Source of the DNA: Methylomonas sp.
GTDB taxonomy: Bacteria; Pseudomonadota; Gammaproteobacteria; Methylococcales; Methylomonadaceae
Direction of reading: 5' to 3'
NCBI GenBank assembly: GCA_028688235.1
Contig: JAQTYP010000001.1
Span: forward strand, 1-33,299
Length of the DNA: 33,299 bases
This document shows, piece after piece, positions 15,527 to 23,815 of this stretch. The notes below the pieces were generated by a model that worked only from the letters and a program-made list of their open reading frames with translations, was not told the origin of the DNA and ran no database searches. Made by a program: the position numbers and the translations under genes. Every line of letters begins with the position of its first letter. Position 1 is the first letter of the stretch.

Positions 15527-17737
15527 TTAGGGTTCGATCAGCTCGGCGAAGGGTAGTAGCGGATCATTCGCTCCATCCGCGCCGACCGCCGGCAGTAACA
15601 GATAGTCGTCCTTGGACAAACTGGCGTTCAGCGGATGGCCGCCGACAGTCTGGCTTTCGTCGCCGACGTGGCCGTGCGGAATCTTCAACGCCGGGTGATC
15701 GAACGGAGCGCGTTGATAGCGCACCCTGTCATCGGTCAAGGTTTTCAGGAAGGCGACCAGATCGGCACGGTTTTGCGCGTCGAACTGCAAATTGGGTTGC
15801 AGGAATACCCGGGTCACATGCTTGCCGTCGAGGTTGAAGTTGCCGCCGCGGCTGTAAAACTCGACCACTTGCTCCAGGGTTGCCATGCCGCCGTTGTGCA
15901 TATAGGGTCCGGTCAGCTCGATGTTACGCAATGAAGGCGTTTTAAAAGTGGCCGTTACCGCCGCCACCATCCTGCGATTGATCGGTTTGGACAGCTCCTT
16001 TTTCGCCGCCGCCGGCGACGGTATGAAGGCATTCGTCGAAGGCAGGAAGCAATTTGCTGTCGATTGCGGTTGCGGCAGCAAGCCGTCGACCCGCGTAAAC
16101 AGGTTGGGTAAGGCATAGGGTAGCTTCAGATTGCTTGCCAGTGCCGTCTGAAAGTCGCAGGCGCGCACCGCGTTGACGTCTCTATCCAGAACGGCATCGG
16201 TATTGCCTGCCAGCAACTGTAAATATTGACTGCTGAAGGAAAGAGGCTGGCCGAAATCGTCGACCCCGCCGGCACCGATGTCGTTTGCCTCGCGCGCGGC
16301 GCCGTTGGAGGAAAAGCCGGTATCGTAAAACGCCGTGACCGGTAAGTTGCCAACCATCAGCGGTATGCGGTTGACTACGTTTGGACTGGCGCTGATCTTA
16401 AAAGTCGGTTCGCCGAAGGCTTCGGGATGCATTTGGGCGATCGCGGCATTGGCGGCGATCGACGCCGAACTGAAATTGGGCCCCAAATGGCACAACGCAC
16501 ATTGGTTTTTTCTAAACTGTTCCAGGCCGTTCAATTCGGCCGCGCTCAGATCTATCGGCTGGTGGTTGGCGTCGCGGGCGCTGTTGTCGAAGGGCGATTC
16601 GTCGGAGATCAAGGTGCTCTCGTATAACTGAATAGCCAGCGCGAAGAACATAGGGAAGTTGGCTTCCAGTTGGGTATAAGCGCTTTGACCGGTCGGCGGA
16701 GCTAGGGGCACCGTCCCTGAATACGACCAATATTTGGCATTGTAGGCTTTACGAATCAGGCCGGCGTAGGTGGTATTCAGACCCGGTTGCAGCTTCTCGG
16801 CATCACTGTTGGCATAGACCCCCAAGGCACTGTCGAGGTAATGCACTTGCTGGTTTTGCAGCGGTTGACGGAGCAGCAATTTCCGACCCAGATCTAGCAT
16901 AGAGCGCTTGTTGCAGCCCATTTCGGTGTGGTTGGTTGGTGGTGCCACCGCCAAGGAAGCCAGCGACGAGTTGATCAGGCGCAGGCGTTGCTTTTCCAGG
17001 CTTGCCGCGCCGGTTTTGACCCAGACGCCGGCGTCGGGGTCGCGGTCGCCCCAGGGGCTAGAGCCGTTGAATACGTTGTTGGCGCGGCCGTCCCAAAAGC
17101 TGCGATGATTGAACACCGCGTTGATCACGGTCGGCGCGTTGCGCGGCGTCACGCGCCGGGTGCCGTTCTGGCCGACGCGGAACACGGGGTCCGCGTTGCG
17201 GTTGCAACTGTCGATGCCGTTGCTGAAACGGGTGACGGCCTTGAAGTCGCCGCCAAAGGTGCCGGCCGAACCGACCACGTTGTCGGTATCGAAAATCAAC
17301 TCCGAATCGGCCAGAGGGTCCAAACGTTGATGCAGAGGAAAGTCGTTTGCGCGTAGCAATCGGTTCGGCCCCAAGGGTAAGGCGTCGGTGGCGTCAGTAA
17401 AGTTTTGCTCTGAGTCTGGCGTGGATTGCCCGCCCGGAGATACCTGATTTTTACTGCGACCGTCGGCGCCGGCGTGAAAGTGGCACGACGCGCATGCCAT
17501 GCCGTCGCTACCGACATTACTGTCCCAGAACAAGGCCTTGCCTAGCGCGATGGCCGCCTGTCTGTCGACGACGATAGGATTGGCTCCATCCAGCAGGCCC
17601 GGAACGGGTGGTACCGGCAGATGTTTCAGGCTGATAGGCATCGGACCCAGAGGCAATTCGGCGGCAAATGCCGGCGATGAGCATGCTACTGTGGCGGCAA
17701 TCAGGAGCGAAAAACGTAAGGTGCGGAATTTACCCAT
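15527..17737 (-). CDS. Large di-haem cytochrome c peroxidase, paralogue 1
   Basis: A 736-residue exported protein of the CcpA/MauG superfamily, roughly twice the usual length. The signal peptide ends near SPAFA. Haem sites are CASCH (82-86) and CALCH (413-417). The C-terminal block KTPSLRNIELTGPYMHNGGMATLEQVV holds the family's conserved segment. It shares with paralogue 2 an N-terminal PVPPVPGLLDG segment, RRVTPRNAPTVINAVFNHRSFWDGRAN, and four cysteines outside the haem motifs (SCNR, MGCNK, RACDF, ANCF), which may form disulphides. Size and family recall the surface-associated peroxidase beside MopE in Methylococcus (recollection). Surface location and substrate are unproven. It is convergent with copB, with six bases between the stops. 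Confidence 0.88.
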   Translation of the reverse strand: MGKFRTLRFSLLIAATVACSSPAFAAELPLGPMPISLKHLPVPPVPGLLDGANPIVVDRQAAIALGKALFWDSNVGSDGMACASCHFHAGADGRSKNQVSPGGQSTPDSEQNFTDATDALPLGPNRLLRANDFPLHQRLDPLADSELIFDTDNVVGSAGTFGGDFKAVTRFSNGIDSCNRNADPVFRVGQNGTRRVTPRNAPTVINAVFNHRSFWDGRANNVFNGSSPWGDRDPDAGVWVKTGAASLEKQRLRLINSSLASLAVAPPTNHTEMGCNKRSMLDLGRKLLLRQPLQNQQVHYLDSALGVYANSDAEKLQPGLNTTYAGLIRKAYNAKYWSYSGTVPLAPPTGQSAYTQLEANFPMFFALAIQLYESTLISDESPFDNSARDANHQPIDLSAAELNGLEQFRKNQCALCHLGPNFSSASIAANAAIAQMHPEAFGEPTFKISASPNVVNRIPLMVGNLPVTAFYDTGFSSNGAAREANDIGAGGVDDFGQPLSFSSQYLQLLAGNTDAVLDRDVNAVRACDFQTALASNLKLPYALPNLFTRVDGLLPQPQSTANCFLPSTNAFIPSPAAAKKELSKPINRRMVAAVTATFKTPSLRNIELTGPYMHNGGMATLEQVVEFYSRGGNFNLDGKHVTRVFLQPNLQFDAQNRADLVAFLKTLTDDRVRYQRAPFDHPALKIPHGHVGDESQTVGGHPLNASLSKDDYLLLPAVGADGANDPLLPFAELIEP

Positions 17738-17833
17738 GGTCTGACTCGGCGAAATAAAGCTGGAAGGAAAAGGGCGAGTACTGGCCGGCGATTACCGGGG
17801 ACTCGCCTTAAGGGATAAACGAAAGGAGAGTAT

Positions 17834-17865
17834 CGAAAAACGGCTGCCTATCCCTGGCGGCCGTT
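17834..17865 (-). terminator. Intrinsic terminator of VPLPA gene 1
   Basis: On the minus strand AACGGCCGCC and GGCAGCCGTT pair in a 10-bp stem (one wobble), seven-base loop, followed by TTTTT. It follows the stop at 17913 and separates this gene from peroxidase 1. Confidence 0.7.
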
Positions 17866-17873
17866 GTCATCGC

Positions 17874-17891
17874 GTACGGGAATTCCCGTAC
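17874..17891. promoter_or_regulatory. Perfect 18-bp palindrome GTACGGGAATTCCCGTAC
   Basis: Fully symmetric and located between VPLPA gene 1 and peroxidase 1, about 140 bp upstream of the peroxidase start. It could be an operator or part of the terminator region; the sequence does not decide. Confidence 0.4.
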
Positions 17892-17912
17892 ATTTTCGGT
17901 GACGATTGTCGG

Positions 17913-18740
17913 TTAAGTTCGCGCTGATTTACGCTTCATGCCCAGAAAGCCGGCCAGTGCGCTGCCGAACAACCAGACCGCGCCGGGTACAGGCACGGTG
18001 GTTGGCACATAAGTCGACGCCGCGGCCGATGCGGTCACGGAAACACTGATGCTGCCGCCGGTACCGGCATTATCTGCGCCGCCGACGAACAACGCGTACC
18101 ATCCGGCCTGCAGATCGGTCAATGTCAATGTCGCATAACGCTTGGTATTGGCGAACGCCGGGTTACCGGTTACGCCGATAACACCTGTTGCTCCGGTTTC
18201 GTACAAGTCGGAGATGCTGACGTCGTGTGCGCCGGAGTCGATCACACCGCCGTAAGAATTGACGTAGTTATTGGACGAGGAGCTGACATAGCCCAAGGTT
18301 TCGACGATGCCGTCGGCTCCTGTGGCCCACATGATGCCAGGATCGCCGGCTTGGCCGACCGAGTTGAATTTATGAATTTGCCCGGTCAGTTCGGCTGGTG
18401 TGTCTACGCCGACCGTCGCACCGGAATAGGCGACGTTGGTCCGGAAGATAGAAAAAGCCGGATAGTTGCCGGCGGACGAGCGCGCGTCTATCGTTACGCT
18501 TTGCGCCGAAGTCTCCAGGTAGAAATTGGTGAATGCAGCTTGCATGCCCCAGGCATCGTAGGTTAGAGACGGGTTGCCGGTAAAACCGACTGTGCTGGAG
18601 TTGAAGGCGCCGTTGGTGATGGTGGTGCCCAATTCGACGACGTTGTCGTTGCCAACCCAGGCAGCGGCGGCTGGTTGTGCGAGCACCAGCGTCATTGCCG
18701 AAGCCAATAGCGTGGTTTTGGATAATTTATGAAATGACAT
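17913..18740 (-). CDS. Exported protein with VPLPA/PEP-CTERM-type tail (gene 1)
   Basis: 275 residues. The signal peptide is LLASAMTLVLAQPAAA; then comes a Ser/Thr/Gly-rich beta-type body, and at residues 249-275 the sorting tail VPVPGAVWLFGSALAGFLG followed by KRK. Such tails (VPLPA-CTERM, a PEP-CTERM variant) are processed by exosortase-type enzymes for surface delivery; no exosortase lies in this window. The body is not a family I recognise; DLQAGWYALFVGGADNAGTGG near 205-225 is reminiscent of PPC-like domains. AGGAG precedes the ATG by nine bases and an intrinsic terminator follows. Its tail is nearly identical to that of the next gene, suggesting duplication or shared sorting. Confidence 0.85.
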   Translation of the reverse strand: MSFHKLSKTTLLASAMTLVLAQPAAAAWVGNDNVVELGTTITNGAFNSSTVGFTGNPSLTYDAWGMQAAFTNFYLETSAQSVTIDARSSAGNYPAFSIFRTNVAYSGATVGVDTPAELTGQIHKFNSVGQAGDPGIMWATGADGIVETLGYVSSSSNNYVNSYGGVIDSGAHDVSISDLYETGATGVIGVTGNPAFANTKRYATLTLTDLQAGWYALFVGGADNAGTGGSISVSVTASAAASTYVPTTVPVPGAVWLFGSALAGFLGMKRKSART

Positions 18741-18760
18741 CGTTTAAATCTCCTAAAATC

Positions 18761-18776
18761 GGCGCCGCTTGGCGCC
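18761..18776. other. GGCGCC inverted pair in the leader of VPLPA gene 1
   Basis: GGCGCC-GCTT-GGCGCC lies about 20 bases upstream of the gene 1 start codon and can fold into a 6-bp stem with a tetraloop in the leader RNA, close to its AGGAG. Confidence 0.35.
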
Positions 18777-18826
18777 GCATTGTTCCAATGTGCGATTGAG
18801 TGAAATAGTGCGAGCATGATTAACCG

Positions 18827-18855
18827 AGAGGAGCCGTCCTGCGGTCGGCTCCTCT
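18827..18855 (-). terminator. Hairpin after VPLPA gene 2
   Basis: AGAGGAGCCG (18827-18836) pairs perfectly with CGGCTCCTCT (18846-18855). It lies just after the gene 2 stop; no strong T run follows on the minus strand, so termination efficiency is uncertain. Confidence 0.5.
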
Positions 18856-18866
18856 ACGGCGATGTA

Positions 18867-19631
18867 TCAGGCCCGTTTACGTTTGACAGAGCCTAAAAAA
18901 CCGGCCAATGCGGTGCCGAACAGCCAGACCGCACCGGGAACGGGTACAGGATTGATAGGAGTGCCGGTCGCATCGACCTGGATCGCTTGGGCGCTCAAAC
19001 TGCCGCCGTTATTGAAATCAAAGGCCTGGAGGGTGATCTGATAATCGAAATGATCCTGGCCTGTAACGCCGGTAAAGGGATTGATACCGGTGTAGGCGGC
19101 AATGTTGTCGCCGGAATTGAAGCCGCGAATGGCATCGTTGGTGTCCAAATCATAATCGCCGAACGCGATGATGTAGTTACCGGCTTGCAGTGCGGTCGAC
19201 AGATAAGAGTCATTCCTGCTTAGCGTGCCGTCGGCCCAGCCGTTGCTATTGCCCGGCGAGGTATAACCAGCGCCATCGTCGGCGGCAACGATTTCGGTGT
19301 CCAGGGATACGGAGTCCTGATACAGGCGGAATTGGGTGTCGGACAACGTGATTTCGCCGTCGCCGTTCAAATCCACGTATGCGCCGGGGTGAGAGCCCCA
19401 CGAGTTCACGTAGCCTTCGTTGGCGCGCACGTCGATGATGACGTTGGCGTCCGCGCTCAAGCTGAACGCCCAATAATCGATCGTGGTGCCTTTACCGTGA
19501 GTAGGATCGATGGTTGCGTTTATCGTGCCGGTAAACACGTCGGCCTGGGCGGTGGCCGCGGCTGCCAGTGACATCGTTAGCGCCAGCATGGTTTTGCGGA
19601 CGGACAAAAATTGGGTTCTGCTGTTAGACAT
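18867..19631 (-). CDS. Exported protein with VPLPA/PEP-CTERM-type tail (gene 2)
   Basis: 254 residues from the ATG at 19631, chosen because TTTAGGAA lies six bases upstream; longer in-frame extensions lack this. The signal peptide is MLALTMSLAAAATAQA. The mature part starts DVFTGTINATIDP and has a PPC-like beta pattern (DYWAFSLSADANVIIDV, LQAGNYIIAFGDYDL). An EF-hand/dockerin-like calcium loop DLNGDGEITLSDTQ is present. The tail VPVPGAVWLFGTALAGFLG plus KRKRA (229-254) is the sorting signal and differs from gene 1 by few residues. It is likely secreted and held at the cell surface, with calcium binding inferred. Its promoter region is the long AT-rich spacer to the right. Confidence 0.85.
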   Translation of the reverse strand: MSNSRTQFLSVRKTMLALTMSLAAAATAQADVFTGTINATIDPTHGKGTTIDYWAFSLSADANVIIDVRANEGYVNSWGSHPGAYVDLNGDGEITLSDTQFRLYQDSVSLDTEIVAADDGAGYTSPGNSNGWADGTLSRNDSYLSTALQAGNYIIAFGDYDLDTNDAIRGFNSGDNIAAYTGINPFTGVTGQDHFDYQITLQAFDFNNGGSLSAQAIQVDATGTPINPVPVPGAVWLFGTALAGFLGSVKRKRA

Positions 19632-19866
19632 GGGTATTCCTAAAGTTAAGATGCATAAACGTGTACGCCGAATTCCTGTCCCCCGTTGACGCTCGAACCC
19701 GTCCATTGCGTGGCTCGATAGCAATCACTCAAGTTACGTGATTTCCGGTGATCGGCATATTGATTTAATCAATAAACATGCCAATATTAAAAATATATAT
19801 TTATCAATCACTTGGTATTTTCCGATTAAATAACTAGGTTAATTCCACTAATTTATTTTTTAAATG

Positions 19867-19882
19867 TGTGATATACCTCACA
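19867..19882. promoter_or_regulatory. Perfect CRP-type palindrome TGTGA-N6-TCACA
   Basis: TGTGATATACCTCACA matches both CRP half-sites exactly, with AT-rich flanks. It lies 236 bp upstream of VPLPA gene 2 and 670 bp upstream of gene 3. A CRP/FNR-family regulator binding here is inferred. Confidence 0.5.
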
Positions 19883-20338
19883 TTATAGAAAATATTACTG
19901 AATAATTAATGAATTAAGTCTTGGCGGCTAACTTGTTATGTTAGTCGCGTTCGAGAGAGCTGTTGATCTAGGGGAGGGGGGGAGGGGAACCCGAACAGGC
20001 GTGGCTTTCGGCGGTATTTTCTAGCAACTGGATTCATCTCCGGAAGCTGGGGCTGGGTTTGAAGGGTGTGTGAAATGCCGCAGTGGTTTACCGGCTTGCA
20101 CGGCGAAATGAAGTGCACGGGATAGGGAAAAATTATTTCGTCCACGAAAACTTTTGAATAGCAATCAACTTCGGGTCGCTACCCAAATGGTGATGGAGAA
20201 GTCTGAGCAACTGACTGATTTAACCCATCTTTAACACTCACGTTAAAAGCCCTTTCTAAAACTATTTGCTGATGCAAAGAATGTAGTCTCGTCTTACGCT
20301 TTCTGAATGGAAATTACATTGCACTCAATAAAAGTTAG

Positions 20339-20355
20339 TTGGCGTATTTTTTGCT
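20339..20355 (+). promoter_or_regulatory. Sigma-54-like promoter upstream of VPLPA gene 3
   Basis: TTGGCGTATTTTTTGCT has GG (20341-20342), ten bases, then GC (20353-20354), with good TTGGC and TTGCT boxes. The predicted start is near 20366, leaving a leader of about 187 nt. PEP-CTERM genes in other bacteria are often RpoN-dependent through PrsK/PrsR. Confidence 0.45.
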
Positions 20356-20492
20356 GATAGTTTTTCATGGAAATATTCGGGGATTATTTGGCCAAGGACA
20401 ATCTGATCGGTCTGTTCTTTATCAATTTATCGATCACATGGGCCGAGCAAAGGAAGCTATGCGGCAGAGTCCGCAATGGCGTTGCAAGCAAT

Positions 20493-20525
20493 TTCGTTGC
20501 CGTATGTTCTTCATCCGGCAACGAA
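20493..20525 (+). other. Leader hairpin before VPLPA gene 3
   Basis: TTCGTTGCCG (20493-20502) pairs perfectly with CGGCAACGAA (20516-20525) around a 13-base loop, ending 27 bases before the start codon. It could affect translation or mRNA stability. Confidence 0.5.
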
Positions 20526-20552
20526 CTTTAAAAACTGCATTGAGGCAACAAT

Positions 20553-21362
20553 ATGAAAATTGCAATATATTTCGATATGTTAAAGAAAATTTTAATTACG
20601 GGCCTGCTTTTCTCATCGTACATCGCCTCTTCACAGGCGACTACGGTTGGCTTTTTTAGTGTCACCACCAATAATAACTTTTTTATAAATGTCGGACAGA
20701 TAGTTTCCGATGCCGGCCTTGATTTTGAACAATTAGCCGACTTGAATGCTGACAGTTTGGCTAATATCGATGTTTTGTGGATCGCCAACAGAAACAACCT
20801 AAATCCAATACCCGACATAAACACCAATTACACGGCTATAAGCAACTTTGTTCAGGCTGGTGGCGTGTTATTGTTTCAATCCAGATTAGTCACCGATTCT
20901 TCGAGCTTGCCAGGTGCTTCCGGTATTTCTTTTGTTCGAGATTTAAATAATAACGGCACTGACGTTAATGTTCTCAATAACACTACTACGGTAACTAATG
21001 GTCCTGCGGGGTTTATCGATGACACCACGTTAGATGGCGGCAATAAATCGAGCCACGGTTACGCCTTGCTCGGCAGTTTACCCGACAATAGTTTGAGTAT
21101 TTTCAGTAGACCCGATGCCACGGAGATTGTCGATTTCACATATCAATACGGAAACGGCGACGTTTACATATCGACAATTCCTTCTGATTATTACATAGGC
21201 GGCACCGCAACGCCTGATGCATTCAAAGGCATTTATGCGCCCAACCTAGTCACTTATGCCGCTGAATTATCCGTAGCCAATGTCCCGGTTCCATCTGCCG
21301 TATGGTTTTTAGGTACGGGATTGCTGGGTTTGTTGGGTCTTAACAAAAAGAAAATCGCTTAA
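20553..21362 (+). CDS. Exported GATase-like protein with VPLPA/PEP-CTERM-type tail (gene 3)
   Basis: 269 residues. The start at 20553 is supported by GAGG seven bases upstream; the Met eight codons later is an alternative. The signal peptide is ILITGLLFSSYIASSQA. The body resembles a class I glutamine-amidotransferase-like (DUF4350/ThuA-type) fold: VGFFSVTTNNNFF, NIDVLWIANRNN, AISNFVQAGGVLLFQSRL. No catalytic Cys is evident, so it is likely non-enzymatic or a binding domain. The tail VPVPSAVWFLGTGLLGLLG plus KKK (244-269) is the sorting signal. Base composition is AT-richer than its neighbours and the Asn content is high (NNNG, NNTTT), hinting at a different origin or strong drift. Confidence 0.8.
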   Translation: MKIAIYFDMLKKILITGLLFSSYIASSQATTVGFFSVTTNNNFFINVGQIVSDAGLDFEQLADLNADSLANIDVLWIANRNNLNPIPDINTNYTAISNFVQAGGVLLFQSRLVTDSSSLPGASGISFVRDLNNNGTDVNVLNNTTTVTNGPAGFIDDTTLDGGNKSSHGYALLGSLPDNSLSIFSRPDATEIVDFTYQYGNGDVYISTIPSDYYIGGTATPDAFKGIYAPNLVTYAAELSVANVPVPSAVWFLGTGLLGLLGLNKKKIA

Positions 21363-21530
21363 ATCTAAGCCGCCTCTATTTTTCATGCCAAAAATGAAAA
21401 TGGGGCCGGCCCTTTAAACTTCACCAATTGCGCTCACGGATCGTATTTACCCGGGCTAACTTACGTCGTTATCTGCTGTCTGGCGTTAAATCACCGATGA
21501 ATATTGGGTTACCAAGGAAGAGAACATCAC

Positions 21531-23774
21531 ATGAACTTAGCTTATCGAATTTTTCTAGCCAGCGGCCTGTTTGGCGTTGTGCTGACCGCGCAGGCGGCGG
21601 CCTTTCCGACCTCGTTGCGCAATGTGCCCATTCCGCCGGTGCCTGGCTTGCTGGACGGCAGCTCACCGATCGTGGTGAACAAAGACGCCGCTATTGCGTT
21701 GGGTAAGGCGCTGTTCTGGGATCAGGCCGTTGGCTCCGACGGTCAGGCCTGCGCCTCCTGCCATTTCCACGCGGGAGCTGATTCACGGGTCAAAAACCAG
21801 ATAAACCCTGGCCAGCTTTCGTCTCAACGCAGCGGCCTTGCCTTCGATGCCCTGCCTTCCGGTTCAGGCGGTCCCAACCATGAATTGTCACTGAACGATT
21901 TTCCGCTACATCGCTTTAGTAATCCACTGGATAATACCAGTGCCATGACCTTCGACACCGACGACGTCGTTAGCTCCGCGGGTACCTTCGGTGGTGAGTT
22001 CGTCGGCAGTTCGAAATTTACCGGAGTCAACGACTTATGCAACCGTAGTGCCGACGAATTGTTTAACGTCGCCCACGTCGGTACTCGTCGCGTGGAACCG
22101 CGTAATACACCGACTGTCATCAATGCGGTATTCAACCATCGCAATTTTTGGGATGGCCGTGCCAACAATGTGTTCAACGGTAGCAGTCCTTGGGGGCCTC
22201 GCGATCAGAATGCAGGGGTATGGGTTAAGCAAAATGCCAAAACCGTTACCAAGCAACGCCTGAATCTGATCAATTCCTCGTTGGCGTCACAAGCGGTCGC
22301 ACCACCCGTGTTCAACAATATCGAAATGGGCTGTAGCGGACGTTACTGGCCGGACATCGGGCGTAAACTGTTGAATAGACAGCCGTTGCAAAACCAACAG
22401 GTACATGCGCAAGACAGCGTGCTAGGTGCGTTAAGCCTTAGCTCGGCCAATGAGCTGAAACCCGGCTTGAAAACCACATACCGCAATCTGATTACCCAGG
22501 CTTTTAACGCTAAATATTGGTCATACAGCGGGATCGGCGGTTTTGGCGCTCCCACGAATGGTGCACCTTACAATCAGATGGAAGCCAACTTTTCGATGTT
22601 TTTCGGGTTAGCTTTACAGTTATACCAAAGCACGCTGGTGTCTGATCAGTCGCCATTCGATCAAAGCCCAGTCAATGCCAATCTGACGCCGACTTGGAGC
22701 AATATTAGCGATCCGGCCTTGCGTGCCTCGCTGAGCAATGGCTACTCCTTGTTTACGGGTCAAAACTGCGGGTCTTGCCATATCGGCCCGACTACTAGCT
22801 TGGCTGCTATAGAAACCAACGCTACTTTGTTAACGCCGACGCCGGGCGCCACTTACGGTCCCGCCGATTCGCCGATTGCCTATGGCCCGAACGCATTTGG
22901 AACCACCAGTTTGGCAGCTACTATCGGTGCCACCCGCTACGGCAGCCCTGTTACCCGCGATCTAAATGCGGCCGGTGTGCCCGGTTTGCAGGATCTGGGT
23001 TTCGTCAATCTCGGAGTTAGCAAACCGGAATCTGATCCGGGTGTGGGTGGCGAGGACGACTTCGGCAATCCGTTGTCCTATTCCGCACAGTATGTGGAAT
23101 ATCTGGTGGGCAACAGTGCGGGCATCTACGATCTGCCGGTCGGCAAGGTGCGTGCTTGCGATTTCCCCATTCCATTGGCAGTGAATCTGTCTGTGATCAC
23201 CAACAGCTATTTTACGCGTAGGGATAGTCTGGAAGTGGACGGCAGTCGGGAGGGTGTGCCACGTAACCAAGGTTGCGCAATATCAACCCGTGCCTACATT
23301 CCGACGGTGGCAGCCGCTGTAGCGGCACGTGACACCGTCAAGATGGCGACTCAAGTCAATGGCGCATTCAAGGTCCCGGGTATTCGCAACGTCGAGTTGA
23401 CTGGCCCGTATATGCACGACGGCAGTTTGGCAACCCTGGAGCAAGTGGTTGAGTTTTATGCCCGCCACGGTAATTTCAGCCCCAGTGGCACGCATAACTT
23501 GCTGGGCATTATTGCTTCCGGCATTTCGCCTGGTCAGAACACTACTGATCTGGTCAACTTCATGAAAGCCTTGACCGATGAGCGCGTCCGCTATGAACGG
23601 GCACCGTTCGATCATCCGCAGTTAAACATTGCGCATGGCCACGTCGGAGACGATGCGCAGGCAGTCGCCGGTCATCCGCTGTCACCGGCTTTGGCTCAGG
23701 ATCAACAATTGCAATTGCCTGCCGTCGGTGCGACGGGTTCCGATACGCCGATAGAGCCCTTCCTGGCGCAATGA
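21531..23774 (+). CDS. Large di-haem cytochrome c peroxidase, paralogue 2
   Basis: 747 residues from the ATG at 21531; GGAAG lies about ten bases upstream, and the TTG at 21504 is rejected because the signal peptide MNLAYRIFLASGLFGVVLTAQAA starts at the ATG. Haem sites are CASCH (74-78) and CGSCH (413-417). It parallels paralogue 1 along its length, with the same N-terminal PIPPVPGLLDG block, the RNTPTVINAVFNHRNFWDGRAN block, the C-terminal ELTGPYMHDGSLATLEQVVEFYARHG block, and the four extra cysteines. It differs by an insertion after the second haem (about 420-500, LTPTPGATYGPADSP region). It is followed after 41 bp by VPLPA gene 4, likely in one transcript. Substrate and surface location are inferred only. 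Confidence 0.88.
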   Translation: MNLAYRIFLASGLFGVVLTAQAAAFPTSLRNVPIPPVPGLLDGSSPIVVNKDAAIALGKALFWDQAVGSDGQACASCHFHAGADSRVKNQINPGQLSSQRSGLAFDALPSGSGGPNHELSLNDFPLHRFSNPLDNTSAMTFDTDDVVSSAGTFGGEFVGSSKFTGVNDLCNRSADELFNVAHVGTRRVEPRNTPTVINAVFNHRNFWDGRANNVFNGSSPWGPRDQNAGVWVKQNAKTVTKQRLNLINSSLASQAVAPPVFNNIEMGCSGRYWPDIGRKLLNRQPLQNQQVHAQDSVLGALSLSSANELKPGLKTTYRNLITQAFNAKYWSYSGIGGFGAPTNGAPYNQMEANFSMFFGLALQLYQSTLVSDQSPFDQSPVNANLTPTWSNISDPALRASLSNGYSLFTGQNCGSCHIGPTTSLAAIETNATLLTPTPGATYGPADSPIAYGPNAFGTTSLAATIGATRYGSPVTRDLNAAGVPGLQDLGFVNLGVSKPESDPGVGGEDDFGNPLSYSAQYVEYLVGNSAGIYDLPVGKVRACDFPIPLAVNLSVITNSYFTRRDSLEVDGSREGVPRNQGCAISTRAYIPTVAAAVAARDTVKMATQVNGAFKVPGIRNVELTGPYMHDGSLATLEQVVEFYARHGNFSPSGTHNLLGIIASGISPGQNTTDLVNFMKALTDERVRYERAPFDHPQLNIAHGHVGDDAQAVAGHPLSPALAQDQQLQLPAVGATGSDTPIEPFLAQ

Positions 23775-23815
23775 TGAACGCGGCATCAATTTAACTTTAA
23801 ATACAGTACACAATT

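Larger units (their letters stand above)
19632..20552. other. Long AT-rich non-coding spacer (921 bp)
   Basis: No convincing gene. Small open frames (for example 19936-20145 minus and 20339-20659 plus) lack ribosome sites and family features. The stretch 19750-19930 is very AT-rich and holds ATTGATTTAATCAAT (19759-19773), a 15-nt palindrome with FNR-like half sites one base too close, and a perfect CRP-type site. The right part holds a sigma-54-like promoter and a leader hairpin for the gene at 20553. The segment 19935-20150 is GC-richer with nothing recognised. Confidence 0.5.

Noticed and set aside
19759..19773. ATTGATTTAATCAAT as an FNR box
   Set aside because: The TTGAT and ATCAA halves are three bases apart, not four, so it does not fit the FNR consensus; kept only as a palindrome.
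19936..20145. Open frame of 69 codons, minus strand, in the long spacer
   Set aside because: No ribosome site, no recognisable pattern, and it lies in a region with no other coding signal.
20339..20659. 106-codon frame overlapping the VPLPA gene 3 start
   Set aside because: It overlaps the sigma-54-like promoter, the leader hairpin and the supported gene start, and has no ribosome site.
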